NCBI GenBank assembly: GCA_024761205.1 | Contig: JAMASS010000016.1 | Span: 41,888-105,887 of the forward strand | Source: Limisphaerales bacterium | Lineage (GTDB): Bacteria; Verrucomicrobiota; Verrucomicrobiia; Limisphaerales; AAA164-E04 | DNA length: 64,000 nucleotides | Reading direction: 5' to 3' | Shown: positions 50,017 to 61,352 of the stretch, in pieces | Layout of the letters: the number at the start of each line of letters is the position of its first letter | Numbering within the stretch: position 1 is the stretch's first letter | Position numbers and translations under genes: made by a program | Notes under the pieces: generated by a model | Database searches by the model: none | What the model was told of the DNA's origin: nothing | The model's input: only the letters and a program-made list of their open reading frames with translations

Positions 50017-50424
50017 TCAACAAAAAATCAGGTAGCATCTATGAAGGCGCGGCAATCTTTGAAGGAGGTGCTTGCGCGGATGGCGTTGAGTTTCGCCTGT
50101 CGACGGGCTGAGGAGCATGCCACACACTATGGAGTCGGTCCGCTTTCGCTTTTCCCCTTGATGAGATTCCGCATCCCCCAACGTGTTTCTCATTTGACTT
50201 ATCCGCCGCCCTCTCCTTCTGATGGTCTCCCACCGAGGATTCGGGCGTTTTCTTCGAATCCGGTTTTTCGACCACCAATATTGTTTCCGAGCCGTAGGAG
50301 GGGCAGGCAACCGTTTCGCTGATGCGGGAGGCATCAAATTCCAAAACCACCGGGTAGTGGCTGCATTGGGACCCCATTTGGCTGATAGCGGATTCGGGGT
50401 GATTTCACGGCTTGCCGGCGGCAA
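50017..50424 (-). pseudogene. Zinc-ribbon-like protein remnant
   Basis: LEFDASRISETVACPSYGSETILVVEKPDSKKTPESSVGDHQKERAADKS; resembles 'CPHC..LE......G.TV.CPSCG..I' ribbons with Cys losses/frameshifts. Confidence 0.35.
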
Positions 50425-50486
50425 TGTTTTCCGGCGGCGCTTCCAACCAATAGCCAGCTATGGGCAACGGTGGGATTCTCTCGCGC

Positions 50487-51983
50487 CTATGCGATCAAAT
50501 CGTGGATCACGTGACCATGAACGTCAGTCAATCGAAAGTCGCGCCCTTGATATCGGTAAGTTAAGCGCGTGTGATCGATGCCCAACAGATGCAGAATCGT
50601 AGCGTTTAGATCGTGGATATGCATTGTTCCCGGAGTCCAATGCTCCTTGTTGGGCTGAGGATCCATGGGGGCGCCGTCTTCATTCGCGATGTTGTAGCTG
50701 TAGTCATCCGTCTTGCCATAGGTAATTCCCGGCTTCACTCCCCCGCCGGCCATCCACACGGTGAAACAACGTGGGTGGTGATCGCGCCCGTAGTTCTCTC
50801 GTTTTAGATTGCCCTGACAATACGCCGTCCGACCGAACTCACCGCCCCAGATCACCAAGGTATCATCCAACATGCCCCGTCGCTTCAGATCCTTGATCAG
50901 AGCGGCGCACCCCTGATCAATATCCTTGCACTGCGATTCATGCTCTTTCGGCAGATTGCCGTGGGCATCCCAACCCCGATGGAAGATTTGAATGTTCCGT
51001 ACGCCTCGCTCCGCCAAACGCCGCGCATTGAGACAGCAGGCGGCAAAGGTGCCCGGCTTTCTTGCCGCTTCTCCGTAGAGCTCAAAAGTCGAGTTGCTTT
51101 CGCCAGATAGATCCATGAGTTCCGGTACGGACGCCTGCATTTTATAAGCCATCTCATGCTGCCGGATGCGCGACAAGACTTCGGGATCGGCGAAGCGCTC
51201 ATATTGTCCTTGATTGATAGCGGCGAGCGCATCAAGTTGAGCACGCCGATCCGTGCGGCTCACACCCACCGGATTACTCAGGAACAAAACCGGATCCCCT
51301 TCACTGCGGAGCAAAATACCCTGATGATCCGAGGGCATGAAACCAGTACCCCAGAGACGATTAAACAAGCTTTGTTCAGGGAAACTGCTTTTCGCGTGCA
51401 TTACCACGTAGCCGGGAAGGTCTTCATTGAGACTGCCCAAGCCGTAGCTCACCCAAGCGCCTAAACTAGGACGCCCCGGAATCTGGCTCCCCGTTTGAAT
51501 GTAAGTAATGGCCGGATCATGATTAATGGCTTCGGTGAAGGCCGTGTGTACCACGCAAAGATCTTTGACGACGGTCGCGGTATGCGGCAGCAACTCGCTC
51601 ACCCAGACGCCCTTGTCGTGGTTCTCCTGCAGCGTGAATTTGTATTTGCTGGGGGCCAGAGGGAATCCGTTCTTCTGATTCGCAGTCATGCCGGTCACTC
51701 GCTGCCCGCCGCGAATGTGATCGGGCAATTGTTCCCCGAACATGTCGTTCATCTTGGGCTTGTAATCCCAAAGATCGTGGTGACTAGGACCGCCGCTCAT
51801 GAACAAGTAGATCACATGGTTGGCTTTGGCGGCATGGTGCAGACCACCGCTCTCCGCACCGGAAGCGCGTAACAAACCGCTACCCAACAAATCGGCCAGT
51901 GCCGCCGTTCCCAAACCCAATGCCGAGCGGCCGAAAAAGTGCCGCCGGGTCATCATCAATGCGTATTCACGTTGTGGGTCCAT
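50487..51983 (-). CDS. DUF1501 domain-containing protein (Tat-type signal)
   Basis: MMTRRHFFGRSALGLGTAALADLLGSGLL, KANHVIYLFMSGGPSHHDLWDYKPKMNDMFGEQLPDHIRGGQRVTGMT, VIWGGEFGRTAYCQGN, GRDHHPRCFTVWMAGGGVKPGITYGKTDDY. Confidence 0.95.
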   Translation of the reverse strand: MDPQREYALMMTRRHFFGRSALGLGTAALADLLGSGLLRASGAESGGLHHAAKANHVIYLFMSGGPSHHDLWDYKPKMNDMFGEQLPDHIRGGQRVTGMTANQKNGFPLAPSKYKFTLQENHDKGVWVSELLPHTATVVKDLCVVHTAFTEAINHDPAITYIQTGSQIPGRPSLGAWVSYGLGSLNEDLPGYVVMHAKSSFPEQSLFNRLWGTGFMPSDHQGILLRSEGDPVLFLSNPVGVSRTDRRAQLDALAAINQGQYERFADPEVLSRIRQHEMAYKMQASVPELMDLSGESNSTFELYGEAARKPGTFAACCLNARRLAERGVRNIQIFHRGWDAHGNLPKEHESQCKDIDQGCAALIKDLKRRGMLDDTLVIWGGEFGRTAYCQGNLKRENYGRDHHPRCFTVWMAGGGVKPGITYGKTDDYSYNIANEDGAPMDPQPNKEHWTPGTMHIHDLNATILHLLGIDHTRLTYRYQGRDFRLTDVHGHVIHDLIA

Positions 51984-52005
51984 GTCGTTTCTCTGAGTTG
52001 AATGT

Positions 52006-54933
52006 TTAGTAAACCAGAATAGCCACGTCAGTGGCCAAAACAGCCGTCGTCACCTGAGTCCAAGCGGCGTGTTCCACCGTGTTCAGCGACGGGTCACGAG
52101 CGACCTCCCCGACCGAAAGCAAGGCCCCGGCATCATCTTCCGCTTCACGGTAGCGCTGCTTCATTTGCTCCAACAAACGTTGGCAGGCCGTTAATTCCTG
52201 TCGGGTCGGAGCGCGGCTCGCCAACAGCTTGAACAGCAATTCAAAGCGTTCGCCATCGCTGGCTCGCTCCCGCAAAAGTCGCTCGCCAAACATTCGCGCA
52301 ATCTCAATCCGCTGGGTCTCGTTCAGGAGTCCCAGCGACTGCAAGGGAGTGTTAGTGCGGGACCGCCACACGCAACTAGATTCCCGACTCGGGGCGTCAA
52401 AGAGAGTCATCATGGGGTGCGGACTCGTCCGTTTCCAATAGATATAGAGGCTGCGTCGATAGAGTCGTCGCCCCTGGTCACGCACATACTGCTTGGTATT
52501 GCTTGCCGGATGCGCCAGAGCCATCCACAATCCGCCCGGTTGGTAGGGCTTCACCCCCTCACCCCCTATATGAGGGTCCAGCATGCCGCTCGCCCAGAGC
52601 CCCAGATCGCGCAAGACTTCGGCGTCGAGCCGGTGACTCGGCCCACGGGCAAACAATCGGTTTTCAGAATCTTCCACATCCGACCGCCATTTCGAAACTT
52701 GCCGAAATGTGCGGCTATTCACCATCAATCGCAGCATGTGTTTGAGATTCCAGCCACTCTCCTGGAGTTCGATCGCCAACCAATCCAACAGTTTGGGATG
52801 CGTCGGGTATTGTCCTTGCAAACCGAAATCCTCGGGCGATCGAACCAAACCGTATCCAAATGTCCGTTGCCAGACTCGATTGATCAACACACGGGAGACG
52901 ACCGGGTGCTCAGGCGACGTCAACCATCGCGCCAACCCCAACCGGTTCCGCTCCTCGTTCTCCGGTAGCCCGCCCATGACGGAAAGCACTCCCGGCTGCA
53001 AGGCCTCGCCAACCGGCAGGTTGTACTCACCCCTTCGCAACACCTTGGTCTCGCGCGGTTTCGTTAACTCACGTGCCACCAAACTCGTGGTCAACGTCGA
53101 CGCTTGAGCGGCATAGCGTTCCGCTATGATTCGTGCTGTCGCTGCCTGCTTCATCTCTTTGAAGGGACCCAGTGCGTCCGCGAGCAAGAGCAGCCGGTCC
53201 TCGTCGTCACTAGAGCCAAGCCCTTTGGCCTTCGCCACCGCGGTCCATGGATTCTTCAGTCGTAATTCGATCTCACCAGGGGTTGCTTGCCCGCCAATCT
53301 TGATCCGAACCCGATTCTGCCCTTTGGTCAAAGTAAGTGGCATCAGCATCTGACGTCGCCCATCCCCATCCGACTGCGCAGCCACCAACGCCTCCTCATT
53401 GACCCAGACTGCGCAGCCCGCCCCACCGGCGAGCGTCATCCAAAGCGTAAGGTCCTCGGGCACCTTCACGGCAAAGGCAATCCACACGGCCTTGCCAACA
53501 CCAGGCAACGAACTCCAGCGAACGGTGCCCGGCAGCCCTTGAACGTCCTTCCACGCTTCGCCGCCTTCGGGAGCCGGTGCACCGGCATCGACGATATCGC
53601 TTCGTTTCCACTCGCTGGTTTCCCAGTCAGAGCGTGCTTTTGCAAAGGCCACAATCGTTTCCGAGGGAACCGCCTCCTCCAAGTTTGTTTCCCTCAGAAA
53701 TCGAGAACGATCGGCGAGAAACCGTTCCCATCCGGCCCATTCCGTGGGATTCTCCGGCACCTTGACCACCGGACCGTACACATACGAGTTCCCGTCCATG
53801 GAACTCTCCGCCGTGCTATTGAAGAAGGCAAACAACCGGTAATACTCCCTCTGCGTAATCGGATCGTACTTGTGGGTGTGGCACCGAGCACAAGTCAAGG
53901 TCATCCCCAGAAAAACTGTACCGAGATTCTCTGTCCGATCAAAATTGTTCTTTGCCTGAAATTCCAGCGGGATAGCCCCCCCTTCAGCTGTCGTCGGATT
54001 CATGCGCACGTAGCCGGTGGCCAATTCCTGCTCCAAAGTAGGGTTCGGCAATAAATCACCGGCCAACTGCCACGTAATAAAATCATCGAGCGGCAAATTG
54101 TCGTTGAAAGCCTTGACCACCCAGTCTCGGTAAGGGTAGATCCCTCGTCGATTATCCAAGTGCAGTCCGTGAGTATCTCCATAGCGAACCGCATCCAACC
54201 AGTAACGGGCCTGATGTTCCCCATAACGCGGACTCGAAAGAAGTTCGTCCACAAATCGCTCATACGCATCCGGTGACTCGTCGGCTAGGAACGCCTCCAG
54301 TTGAGCCAGCTCCGGTGGCAGTCCCGTTAAGATCAAAGCCACCCGCCGAGCCAGCGTCCCCCTGTCCGCTTCCGGCGCAAAATCGACCTCAGCTTCCGCC
54401 ATCCGCTCGGCAATAAACGCATCAATCCCACCCTGAATACCATCGCGCACCGGAGGAGACAGTCTCTGGGGAGGGATAAACGCCCAATGCTTGGCATACT
54501 CACCGCCCTCTCGGACCCATTGACTCAACAACGCGCGCTCAGCGTCGGTCAACTGCTTCTCGGCATCTTCCGGAGGCATCGGATCGTCAGCATCGTGAAT
54601 CCGGGCCAATAGCTCGCTCTCTTCCGGATCTGTGGGGTTGATCGCTTGATAGCCACCCTGATCGCTAGTAGCTCCCTCGAAGGAATCCAGACGGAGGAAG
54701 TCTTTTTCCTTCGCATCCGGACCATGACAGACAAAACATTTGTCTGACAAAATTGGCAGAACCTGGCGCGAAAAATCGACCGGTGCGTCAATCGCCGCTA
54801 GTTTCCCTGCGAGGAATCCCATCCCGAGCAAGATACTGCCAGTAGAGGAGAGAATCCGATAACTAGCGCGAATTGCCGTTCCAAAAGTACCGTTGCCAAA
54901 CATGGTTAAAATCTTGCTGCTACCCGGAAACAT
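52006..54933 (-). CDS. PSD1 and planctomycete cytochrome c domain-containing protein (DUF1549/DUF1553)
   Basis: DFSRQVLPILSDKCFVCHGPDAKEKDFLRLDSFEGA, YWLDAVRYGDTHGLHLDNRRGIYPYRDWVVKAFNDNLPLDDFITWQLAGDLLPNPT, RLGLARWLTSPEHPVVSRVLINRVWQRTFGYGLVRSPEDFGLQGQYPTHPKLLDWLA. Confidence 0.95.
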   Translation of the reverse strand: MFPGSSKILTMFGNGTFGTAIRASYRILSSTGSILLGMGFLAGKLAAIDAPVDFSRQVLPILSDKCFVCHGPDAKEKDFLRLDSFEGATSDQGGYQAINPTDPEESELLARIHDADDPMPPEDAEKQLTDAERALLSQWVREGGEYAKHWAFIPPQRLSPPVRDGIQGGIDAFIAERMAEAEVDFAPEADRGTLARRVALILTGLPPELAQLEAFLADESPDAYERFVDELLSSPRYGEHQARYWLDAVRYGDTHGLHLDNRRGIYPYRDWVVKAFNDNLPLDDFITWQLAGDLLPNPTLEQELATGYVRMNPTTAEGGAIPLEFQAKNNFDRTENLGTVFLGMTLTCARCHTHKYDPITQREYYRLFAFFNSTAESSMDGNSYVYGPVVKVPENPTEWAGWERFLADRSRFLRETNLEEAVPSETIVAFAKARSDWETSEWKRSDIVDAGAPAPEGGEAWKDVQGLPGTVRWSSLPGVGKAVWIAFAVKVPEDLTLWMTLAGGAGCAVWVNEEALVAAQSDGDGRRQMLMPLTLTKGQNRVRIKIGGQATPGEIELRLKNPWTAVAKAKGLGSSDDEDRLLLLADALGPFKEMKQAATARIIAERYAAQASTLTTSLVARELTKPRETKVLRRGEYNLPVGEALQPGVLSVMGGLPENEERNRLGLARWLTSPEHPVVSRVLINRVWQRTFGYGLVRSPEDFGLQGQYPTHPKLLDWLAIELQESGWNLKHMLRLMVNSRTFRQVSKWRSDVEDSENRLFARGPSHRLDAEVLRDLGLWASGMLDPHIGGEGVKPYQPGGLWMALAHPASNTKQYVRDQGRRLYRRSLYIYWKRTSPHPMMTLFDAPSRESSCVWRSRTNTPLQSLGLLNETQRIEIARMFGERLLRERASDGERFELLFKLLASRAPTRQELTACQRLLEQMKQRYREAEDDAGALLSVGEVARDPSLNTVEHAAWTQVTTAVLATDVAILVY

Positions 54934-54966
54934 AGCCTGTAGCGTGCTTCATGAAAATAGAAGAGA

Positions 54967-56670
54967 TCAATTCGACGGATCCGATTGATCTGTCAAGTCA
55001 ATCAAACATCGGCCCCCGAAAGTCGAGCGGGTAGATCTTGCCGAGGTTATAGCTGATATCATGTGAAGATCGCCTTTACAATCACACCCAACCACCACCA
55101 CGGTTGCTGGCCTCATCCCTATTTCGCGGATCTGATCCAGCTTGCCCTCTTTCTGCGTGATACTCCACAGGCTTTCGACTGAGAGTCCACACAAATGTAG
55201 ATGCCCTTGAAAAGCGGGATTGCTTGCCCCGCCATAGATGATCCCTCACGTGATAGACGCCCCATACCGCCGGTAAAACGGAACCAACGACGCCACGTAT
55301 CGCCCTTGAGGTCGCGATAAACCGTAGAGAACAACTCAAACCCTTCATAGACACTCCATCCATGATTTTCTCCGGAGCCACCAGGCATACTTCCTCGAAA
55401 CGGTTCTATCCTATGCCCCCAACCCAAAGCATGTCAGCCTCCGGGATCCAAGCAGAAACGCCAAGTCTGCCTTAGCCCGCAAGCGAAAATCTCCGGTCGC
55501 AGCCAAACCACGAAAATCAGCAAAAGGATTCTCTGGCGGCACACAGTAGACGGCCCCTCACTCGCCGATCCACATCACTGCGAAGGAACTTGCCGGCACC
55601 AACCCCTTGAAGATTCTGCCCACGCCTAAAAGGCCCCCCTGCGGCTCGGCGTCCCCTCATGCCGATATGGAGGCAGCCCTCCGGACCAAACTCAATGCCT
55701 TCCCCATGGTGAAATCCCGTCGACACATCAATTCGGATCACCTGCCTTGAGTGCTGGCCTGAATCTCGCTTCCAATTTTCGCGAGCCACACGTTTAGCCA
55801 CGATCATCGCTCGCTGATTCCCCCTGTACTCGTGCATATCTGGTACTTGCGATTATTCTCTCTATAACTGCGGGTGGAAGGCGACGCCAAGCAATCCTCC
55901 TCCCACACCTTGAAGAAAATCGACGCCTCAAATTCATCCGTCTGTTCCACCAAAATATAAACGCGTCATCGATCACCGGATCCTCCTTAAACCAAAGCGG
56001 CTTGTTGAATTGATACTCATCGCCAAGAAAGGGCCGTAGCGTGACCGGTTTTGAAACGGTCGGAATCACCTTTGGCGCGCCCTCCTCATTTGCCAGCCGC
56101 ACCGCCGATTCCTTTAACAATTCCAGGCAACCAGTCAGGCCGGCAAATTCCCCCCCAACGAAAGTCCAGCGTGCAATCCCTTCAGCCATCAATGAAACCG
56201 CGCTGGTCCGGCGAAACTCGATGCAATCCTCCGCAATGCGATGCCAGCACCCGCATTCACAGCGGCAAGGACGATCTCGTCTCCATCAGCGGACCGCAAC
56301 ACCCCCTCAATGGTTTCCCCATCTTTGGTTTCGATCACTGTCGTGCTATCCCCCATCATGATCACCGACGAAGATTTCAGAATCGCCCGGATGAAATCCG
56401 TCGGCAAGCGTTTATACCACACACTCAGAGAGACTCAGCCTCCACCTTGTCCGCATCAACCGAATGGCATTGGAAGCACTGCACCCGCGGATTCTGGGAA
56501 ATCTCGCCACCGCGTTTCAGACCGCCTTCGTGCCGTCGGGCAAAGTTTCTGCACTCATCGAGCAATGGCGCAGCACCAGCGTTTCCCTTCGGAAAAAACC
56601 GACCAAGTGCACCCCCCCATGCCACGAAACGCGACGAATCAAATCAGCTGAGAATCCATGCTATAAATTC
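54967..56670 (-). pseudogene. Degenerate PQQ-dependent sugar dehydrogenase/cytochrome c fusion gene
   Basis: Frames interrupted by stops: GGEISQNPRVQCFQCHSVDADKVEAESL; DGETIEGVLRSADGDEIVLAAVNAGAGIALRRI; GFHHGEGIEFGPEGCLHIGM / GDAEPQGG; VYCVPPENPFADFRG; GWGHRIEPFRGSMPGGSGENHGWSVYEGFELF; GDLHMISAITSARSTRSTFGGRCLIDLTDQ. Confidence 0.6.
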
Positions 56671-56744
56671 TGACAAAGCTCCCGAATTAGCACCAGCGTT
56701 TTGCCACCGGCCGAATCAAACAATTATACGGAACAATGAAGGAT

Positions 56745-56818
56745 TGGCTGTCCGGCATGGACTCGAACCATGACTAAAGCCTCCAAAGGGCCTTGTGCTA
56801 CCATTACACCACCGGACA
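56745..56818 (-). tRNA. tRNA-Gln (TTG anticodon), CCA encoded
   Basis: TGTCCGGTGGTGTAATGGTAGCACAAGGCCCTTTGGAGGCTTTAGTCATGGTTCGAGTCCATGCCGGACAGCCA; anticodon loop CTTTGGA. Confidence 0.93.
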
Positions 56819-57120
56819 AGCCACGGCCAAAATACTGCCACGTTCCAAACGCGCAAACAAAAATGGATATCCTTCGTATGAACCAAGGTGGAGCCGCCGT
56901 CCTCCTTCGCTAAAGCTGCGGAGGAGGGAAGTTCGCTGCGTTGCATAGTTGGCCAAAGGCGCCCGCTCATGGCATGGATTCCATCGCGACGACAACGCAC
57001 AATGGAGACTCCTCGACCCAAGTCAACCTTGGCTATGGCACTCATTTTATCTCTGCCACATAACGACCAAGCTCAGCAGACAAACCACGAAGCGGGTTGA
57101 CCGTCGGCTGAAGCGCCACG

Positions 57121-57606
57121 TTAGCTGCCATCAAACCTCACTTCTTGCTGCTCAATTACCTTCGGAGAAACGACGACGGTGCCGACTAGTTTGTCATGCC
57201 ATCCCTGCTTCCTGTCATCGAATGCTATCCATATGAACCCCATGCCGAGTGGGATTAAGGAAATAATACGTGCGAAGTAACGGCCAATGCACTGACCTAA
57301 GGTTGGTGCTCTGCCGGTCTTTGCATCCACAATTTTTGCTCGCACTGCCATTTTTCCTGGCGTCGCTTGTTTCGCAACCCAGAAACATATGGTCGCGATC
57401 ATTGGGAACAAGCCTGAAATTAAGAAATCAAACGGACCCAGAAAAATATCTTCGCTTTCCCAGTATGACTCATAGTATTCCCAGTATGACTCTCCATAGT
57501 AGAGTGTTAGCACTGGGGTTGTAATGGCGACCAGTATCAACCTATCAAGCAACGCTGCACCCACTCGCACCCAAAAACCGACATACTTCAGATCGTTGCT
57601 GGTCAT
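57121..57606 (-). CDS. RDD family membrane protein
   Basis: YVGFWVRVGAALLDRLILVAITTPVL...ATPGKMAVRAKIVDAKTGRAPTLGQCIGRYFARIISLIPLGMGFIWIAFDDRKQGWHDKLVGTVVV. Confidence 0.92.
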   Translation of the reverse strand: MTSNDLKYVGFWVRVGAALLDRLILVAITTPVLTLYYGESYWEYYESYWESEDIFLGPFDFLISGLFPMIATICFWVAKQATPGKMAVRAKIVDAKTGRAPTLGQCIGRYFARIISLIPLGMGFIWIAFDDRKQGWHDKLVGTVVVSPKVIEQQEVRFDGS

Positions 57607-57619
57607 AGTATTTCCAAGT

Positions 57620-58201
57620 GTAGCTGATCAGAATAGAAGCTTACCCATTGATTATCAAGCAAGTCTGCCTGAGAATACAATATTGGAGACTGTTTCAAGC
57701 AGGACCTGTCACGTGTAATATCATCGTCCGAAGGCGCCCAAAACCTCGACTCACCAAGCTCCGCACATATATCATTGTGGGCACCGCCCGTATCCGATAC
57801 GACGAACATCTCCTGATCCTTTCTGCCCGGTGCAATTAATGGGCTCAATCCAACCCGACTCTGAGTGCAGCCATACCAGCCGAGCGGTGAACCCGTGAAC
57901 CCTTAAGTGAAAAAATTGCCCGGCAACGTTTCTTCGTCAAGATACACCCTAACCGACCCCGTGCACGCGTACAATCGATTTCACCCACAGTTCGCGACCA
58001 AAGATCCAACCACATCAGCGTACCCACTCGAAAATCGATCGGACGCGTGAAGTCGATGCTGCTTCCGTCAAGAGACCACGTGGGTTCGATATCCCAACCT
58101 ACTCCGCGACTCACTAGTTGAAGGACAGCTCCCCCGGCGACGGCCTGCCGTTCGGACGAAGGTGCGCCCGGTGAGCGAAAGGCCAGATGGACTGCAAACA
58201 A
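57620..58201 (-). pseudogene. Remnant of a PD40/TolB-like beta-propeller protein
   Basis: LVSRGVGWDIEPTWSLDGSSIDFTRPIDFRVGTLMWLDL; LIAPGRKDQEMFVVSDTGGA, in separate frames. Confidence 0.35.
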
Positions 58202-58415
58202 CCTTAGTGCAACAATATGAATCCTGAACGGGATTTTTAAGGTGTTGGCTATTTTGGTTGTTACCGAGACTTTTAGCGTTTTGACTTGTCACCCCTTTAC
58301 AATACAAATCGGATTGGCAATTGTAAGGGGCCGGTCGCAGCCTTCCGCTTAGCTTGATCACGCGTTTGAAGTTGTGGGTTCTGAACCGGCATCTAAACTA
58401 CTGACCGAGAAATCT

Positions 58416-59177
58416 ATGAAATCTGAAGAGCACGATATTGTCGAACCAACACCAAGGAAACAGTCTTCACTCTTTGAACGGCTTACGAATGTATTTGTGA
58501 GCCCGGGTGAGGTCTTTAGCGAACTCCGCGGGGTACCGGCGGACTCGATGAATTGGGCGGTTCCGATGGTGGCCATGATTGTCATGGGGATTCTTTTCTC
58601 GGTGGCGGTGTTTTCGCAAGAGAGCGTGGTCCAAGGCATGAGGGAGGCTTCGATAGCGGAGATTGACATCATGGTTGAAGAGGGGGAGATGACTCAGACG
58701 CAGGCGGACAAGGCTGCGGTGTGGGTCGAAAAAATCATGAGCTCGAAGCTTGTGATGCTTCTTGGCATTGTGGGGAGTGTTTTTGGTACTCCGATCATCT
58801 GGCTCATCATTGCGTTTTTGTTTCACTGGATTGTCCGCATCGCCTCTCAGAGCCGGATTCCTTTTTCCAAGTGTTTTGAAGTGGTTGGTCTGAGCAATGT
58901 GATTTCAACCCTTGGTATGATAGTGACTATGCCGGTGGTGGTTCTTACCGGCAACATCAAAATGAAGTTGAGATTGGCCTTGGTTTTTCAAGAGTTTGAC
59001 CCGACAGAGCACCTTCATGCCTTGGCGGCGGAAGTCGATATATTCCGTCTCTGGTACATTGCTGTCTTAGCCATTGCCTGGTCTCAGCTTACATTACAGC
59101 CGCTGTCGAAATGCTGCGCTTGGCTCTTTGGTCTCTGGTTTGCGTTTTGTTTAGGGAGTATCTTCCTATCCCTTTGA
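58416..59177 (+). CDS. YIP1-family-like membrane protein
   Basis: SSLFERLTNVFVSPGEVFSELRGVPADSMNWAVPMVAMIVMGILFSV..., multiple TM segments. Confidence 0.6.
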   Translation: MKSEEHDIVEPTPRKQSSLFERLTNVFVSPGEVFSELRGVPADSMNWAVPMVAMIVMGILFSVAVFSQESVVQGMREASIAEIDIMVEEGEMTQTQADKAAVWVEKIMSSKLVMLLGIVGSVFGTPIIWLIIAFLFHWIVRIASQSRIPFSKCFEVVGLSNVISTLGMIVTMPVVVLTGNIKMKLRLALVFQEFDPTEHLHALAAEVDIFRLWYIAVLAIAWSQLTLQPLSKCCAWLFGLWFAFCLGSIFLSL

Positions 59178-59275
59178 ATGTTGGCGAGTTAAATATTAAC
59201 ACAAGCCAACGTTCTATCGCATTTGGTGTAACACTTTGCCGGGTGGTCTGGGTATACGAGAGGAGGTCAATCTGC

Positions 59276-60589
59276 ATGGCAACAAGGAAATCGAAGAAGC
59301 GAAAAAAGGTCATCATCTTTTCGGGGATTATCCTCGTCCTGGTCGGGCTTTCGGCGGCTGCGGTGCTGCGCAAAAAGGACGTCATTTTGAGTGTGGAGAC
59401 GGAGGCGGTTGAGCGACGTGATGTGACTGAAGTCGTTGTGGCTGACGGGAGGATTCATCCTGTTGTGCAGGTGGCTATCAGTCCGGAGGTTAGCGGGGAG
59501 ATCATCAACTTGCCCGTTTGGGAAGGGCAGCAAGTGAAGAAGGGAGAGCTCCTGTTGGAGATTCGCCCCGACTTTTACAAGGCGGCAATGGCTCAACAGA
59601 CAGCCAGCTATAAGTCAGCCTTGGCGGGGTTGGACTCAGCCAAGGCGAGTCTCAAGAATGCGGAGTTTGAATTCACTCGCATTGAAAAACTCTACAAGGA
59701 TGACTTGGAATCCGATTCCAACTTTCAGGCGGTCAAGACTGCCCTCGAAGTGGCCGAGGCCCGGCATGAATCCTCCACTCATCAGGTGGCCATGTCCAAG
59801 GCTTCGCTCGATCGAGCAGCGGAGGATTTGGCGAAGACAAAGATTCATTCTCCGCTCGATGGCACGATCACCCAACTGAATTCGGAGTTGGGCGAACGCG
59901 TGTTGGGGACCGTTCAGAACATGGGCACAGAGATCATGATTATCTCGGATTTGAATGCCATGGAAGCCCGTGTGGAAATCGGTGAGATTGACATTGTCTT
60001 GGTTGAGGTTGGGCAAAAGGCGACGTTGGAGGTGGATGCGTTTCGGGATGAAACGTTTAGTGGCGTCGTCTCTGAGATTGCAAATTCTGCACGGACGAGC
60101 GGGGCGGGTTCCCAGCAAGTGGCGACGAAGTTTGAAGTCCGTATTCGTATTAACGAAAATGAAAACTTTCGGCCCGGGATGTCGGTCACGGCAGATGTCG
60201 AAACGCGCTTTCGCAAGGGTGTGATTACGGTTCCTTTTCAAAGCGTGACGACCCGGTCCTCAAAAGGAATATCCGACAAGAAAGGTGAAGCAGGGAACAA
60301 GAAGGCTGACACTGAGGACAAAAAAGACGCTAAGAAGGATAAGGCCAAAAACAAGCCGATTGAAGTCGTGTTTGTGGTCGAAGGGGATGAGGCAAAGATG
60401 GTGTCGGTAGAGCGGGGCATCAGTGACGACAATTACGTTGAAATTACCTCGGGCCTTGAAGTTGGCCAGATGGTGGTCTCGGGGAGCTATAAGGCGATCG
60501 CCGAGGATCTTGAGGACGGCAAGAAGGTCAAGGTCCGGGGCGGTGGTGCGAAAAAAGGGGACCCATCCGAGGACAGGAAGAAGCCATGA
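59276..60589 (+). CDS. Efflux transporter periplasmic adaptor subunit (HlyD/MacA-like)
   Basis: TM anchor then [81 protein letters not shown] 59276 chosen over upstream track start. Confidence 0.9.
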   Translation: MATRKSKKRKKVIIFSGIILVLVGLSAAAVLRKKDVILSVETEAVERRDVTEVVVADGRIHPVVQVAISPEVSGEIINLPVWEGQQVKKGELLLEIRPDFYKAAMAQQTASYKSALAGLDSAKASLKNAEFEFTRIEKLYKDDLESDSNFQAVKTALEVAEARHESSTHQVAMSKASLDRAAEDLAKTKIHSPLDGTITQLNSELGERVLGTVQNMGTEIMIISDLNAMEARVEIGEIDIVLVEVGQKATLEVDAFRDETFSGVVSEIANSARTSGAGSQQVATKFEVRIRINENENFRPGMSVTADVETRFRKGVITVPFQSVTTRSSKGISDKKGEAGNKKADTEDKKDAKKDKAKNKPIEVVFVVEGDEAKMVSVERGISDDNYVEITSGLEVGQMVVSGSYKAIAEDLEDGKKVKVRGGGAKKGDPSEDRKKP

Positions 60590-61299
60590 GCCTCATTGAG
60601 GTCAAGCGCCTCTCAAGGGTTTATCATATGGGCGATGAAACGGTTTACGCCCTTCGCGATGTTTCGTTGACCATCGAGAAAGGAGAATACGTCGCGATCA
60701 TGGGGCCTTCGGGTTCCGGGAAGTCGACCCTTATGAATTTGATCGGTTGTTTGGATTCACCGAGCAGCGGAAATTTTCTACTCAACGGGATTGAGGTGAG
60801 CGAGATGGATGATGACGAACTCGCGGATATCCGAAATCAAGAAATTGGGTTTGTCTTCCAAACGTTCAATCTTCTTGCTCGCTCTACCGCCCTGCACAAT
60901 GTGGAGCTACCCCTGATCTATGCAGAGATCGATGGTGAAACCCGTCGGGAACGTGCATTGGAAGCATTAAGGCAAGTGGGGCTAGGCGATCGTGTGACCC
61001 ATCGTCCGAATGAGCTTTCCGGTGGCCAGCGACAGCGCGTAGCCATCGCACGAGCGTTGGTGAATTGGCCTGCCATTATTCTCGCTGATGAACCCACGGG
61101 AAATCTGGACTCGAAGACCGGTGTTGAGATCATGGCGTTGTTTGAAGAGTTGTCCCGCAAGGGCAATACCATTATCGTTGTCACTCACGAAGAGGAGATC
61201 GCCCGACATGCACGTCGCGCCATCCGAATTCGGGATGGACTGATCGCCGCCGACGAGGCGATTCGGCCGGAGAATCGGATTCAAGTCACGGTGGCGTAG
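60586..61299 (+). CDS. ABC transporter ATP-binding protein (MacB/LolD-like)
   Basis: Walker [17 protein letters not shown], signature [32 protein letters not shown]; overlaps the adaptor gene end by 4 nt. Confidence 0.96.
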   Translation: MSLIEVKRLSRVYHMGDETVYALRDVSLTIEKGEYVAIMGPSGSGKSTLMNLIGCLDSPSSGNFLLNGIEVSEMDDDELADIRNQEIGFVFQTFNLLARSTALHNVELPLIYAEIDGETRRERALEALRQVGLGDRVTHRPNELSGGQRQRVAIARALVNWPAIILADEPTGNLDSKTGVEIMALFEELSRKGNTIIVVTHEEEIARHARRAIRIRDGLIAADEAIRPENRIQVTVA

Positions 61300-61352
61300 A
61301 CTGTCGTTTGCGCGTATCCCCCCCGCGTCTAGGTGAGCAGCAATAGCGAAGG

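Noticed and set aside
56716-57045. Minus-strand ORF ending '..VVRWCNGSTRPFGGFSHGSSPCRTAN..'
   Set aside because: Translation of the tRNA-Gln gene itself, a known false protein pattern.
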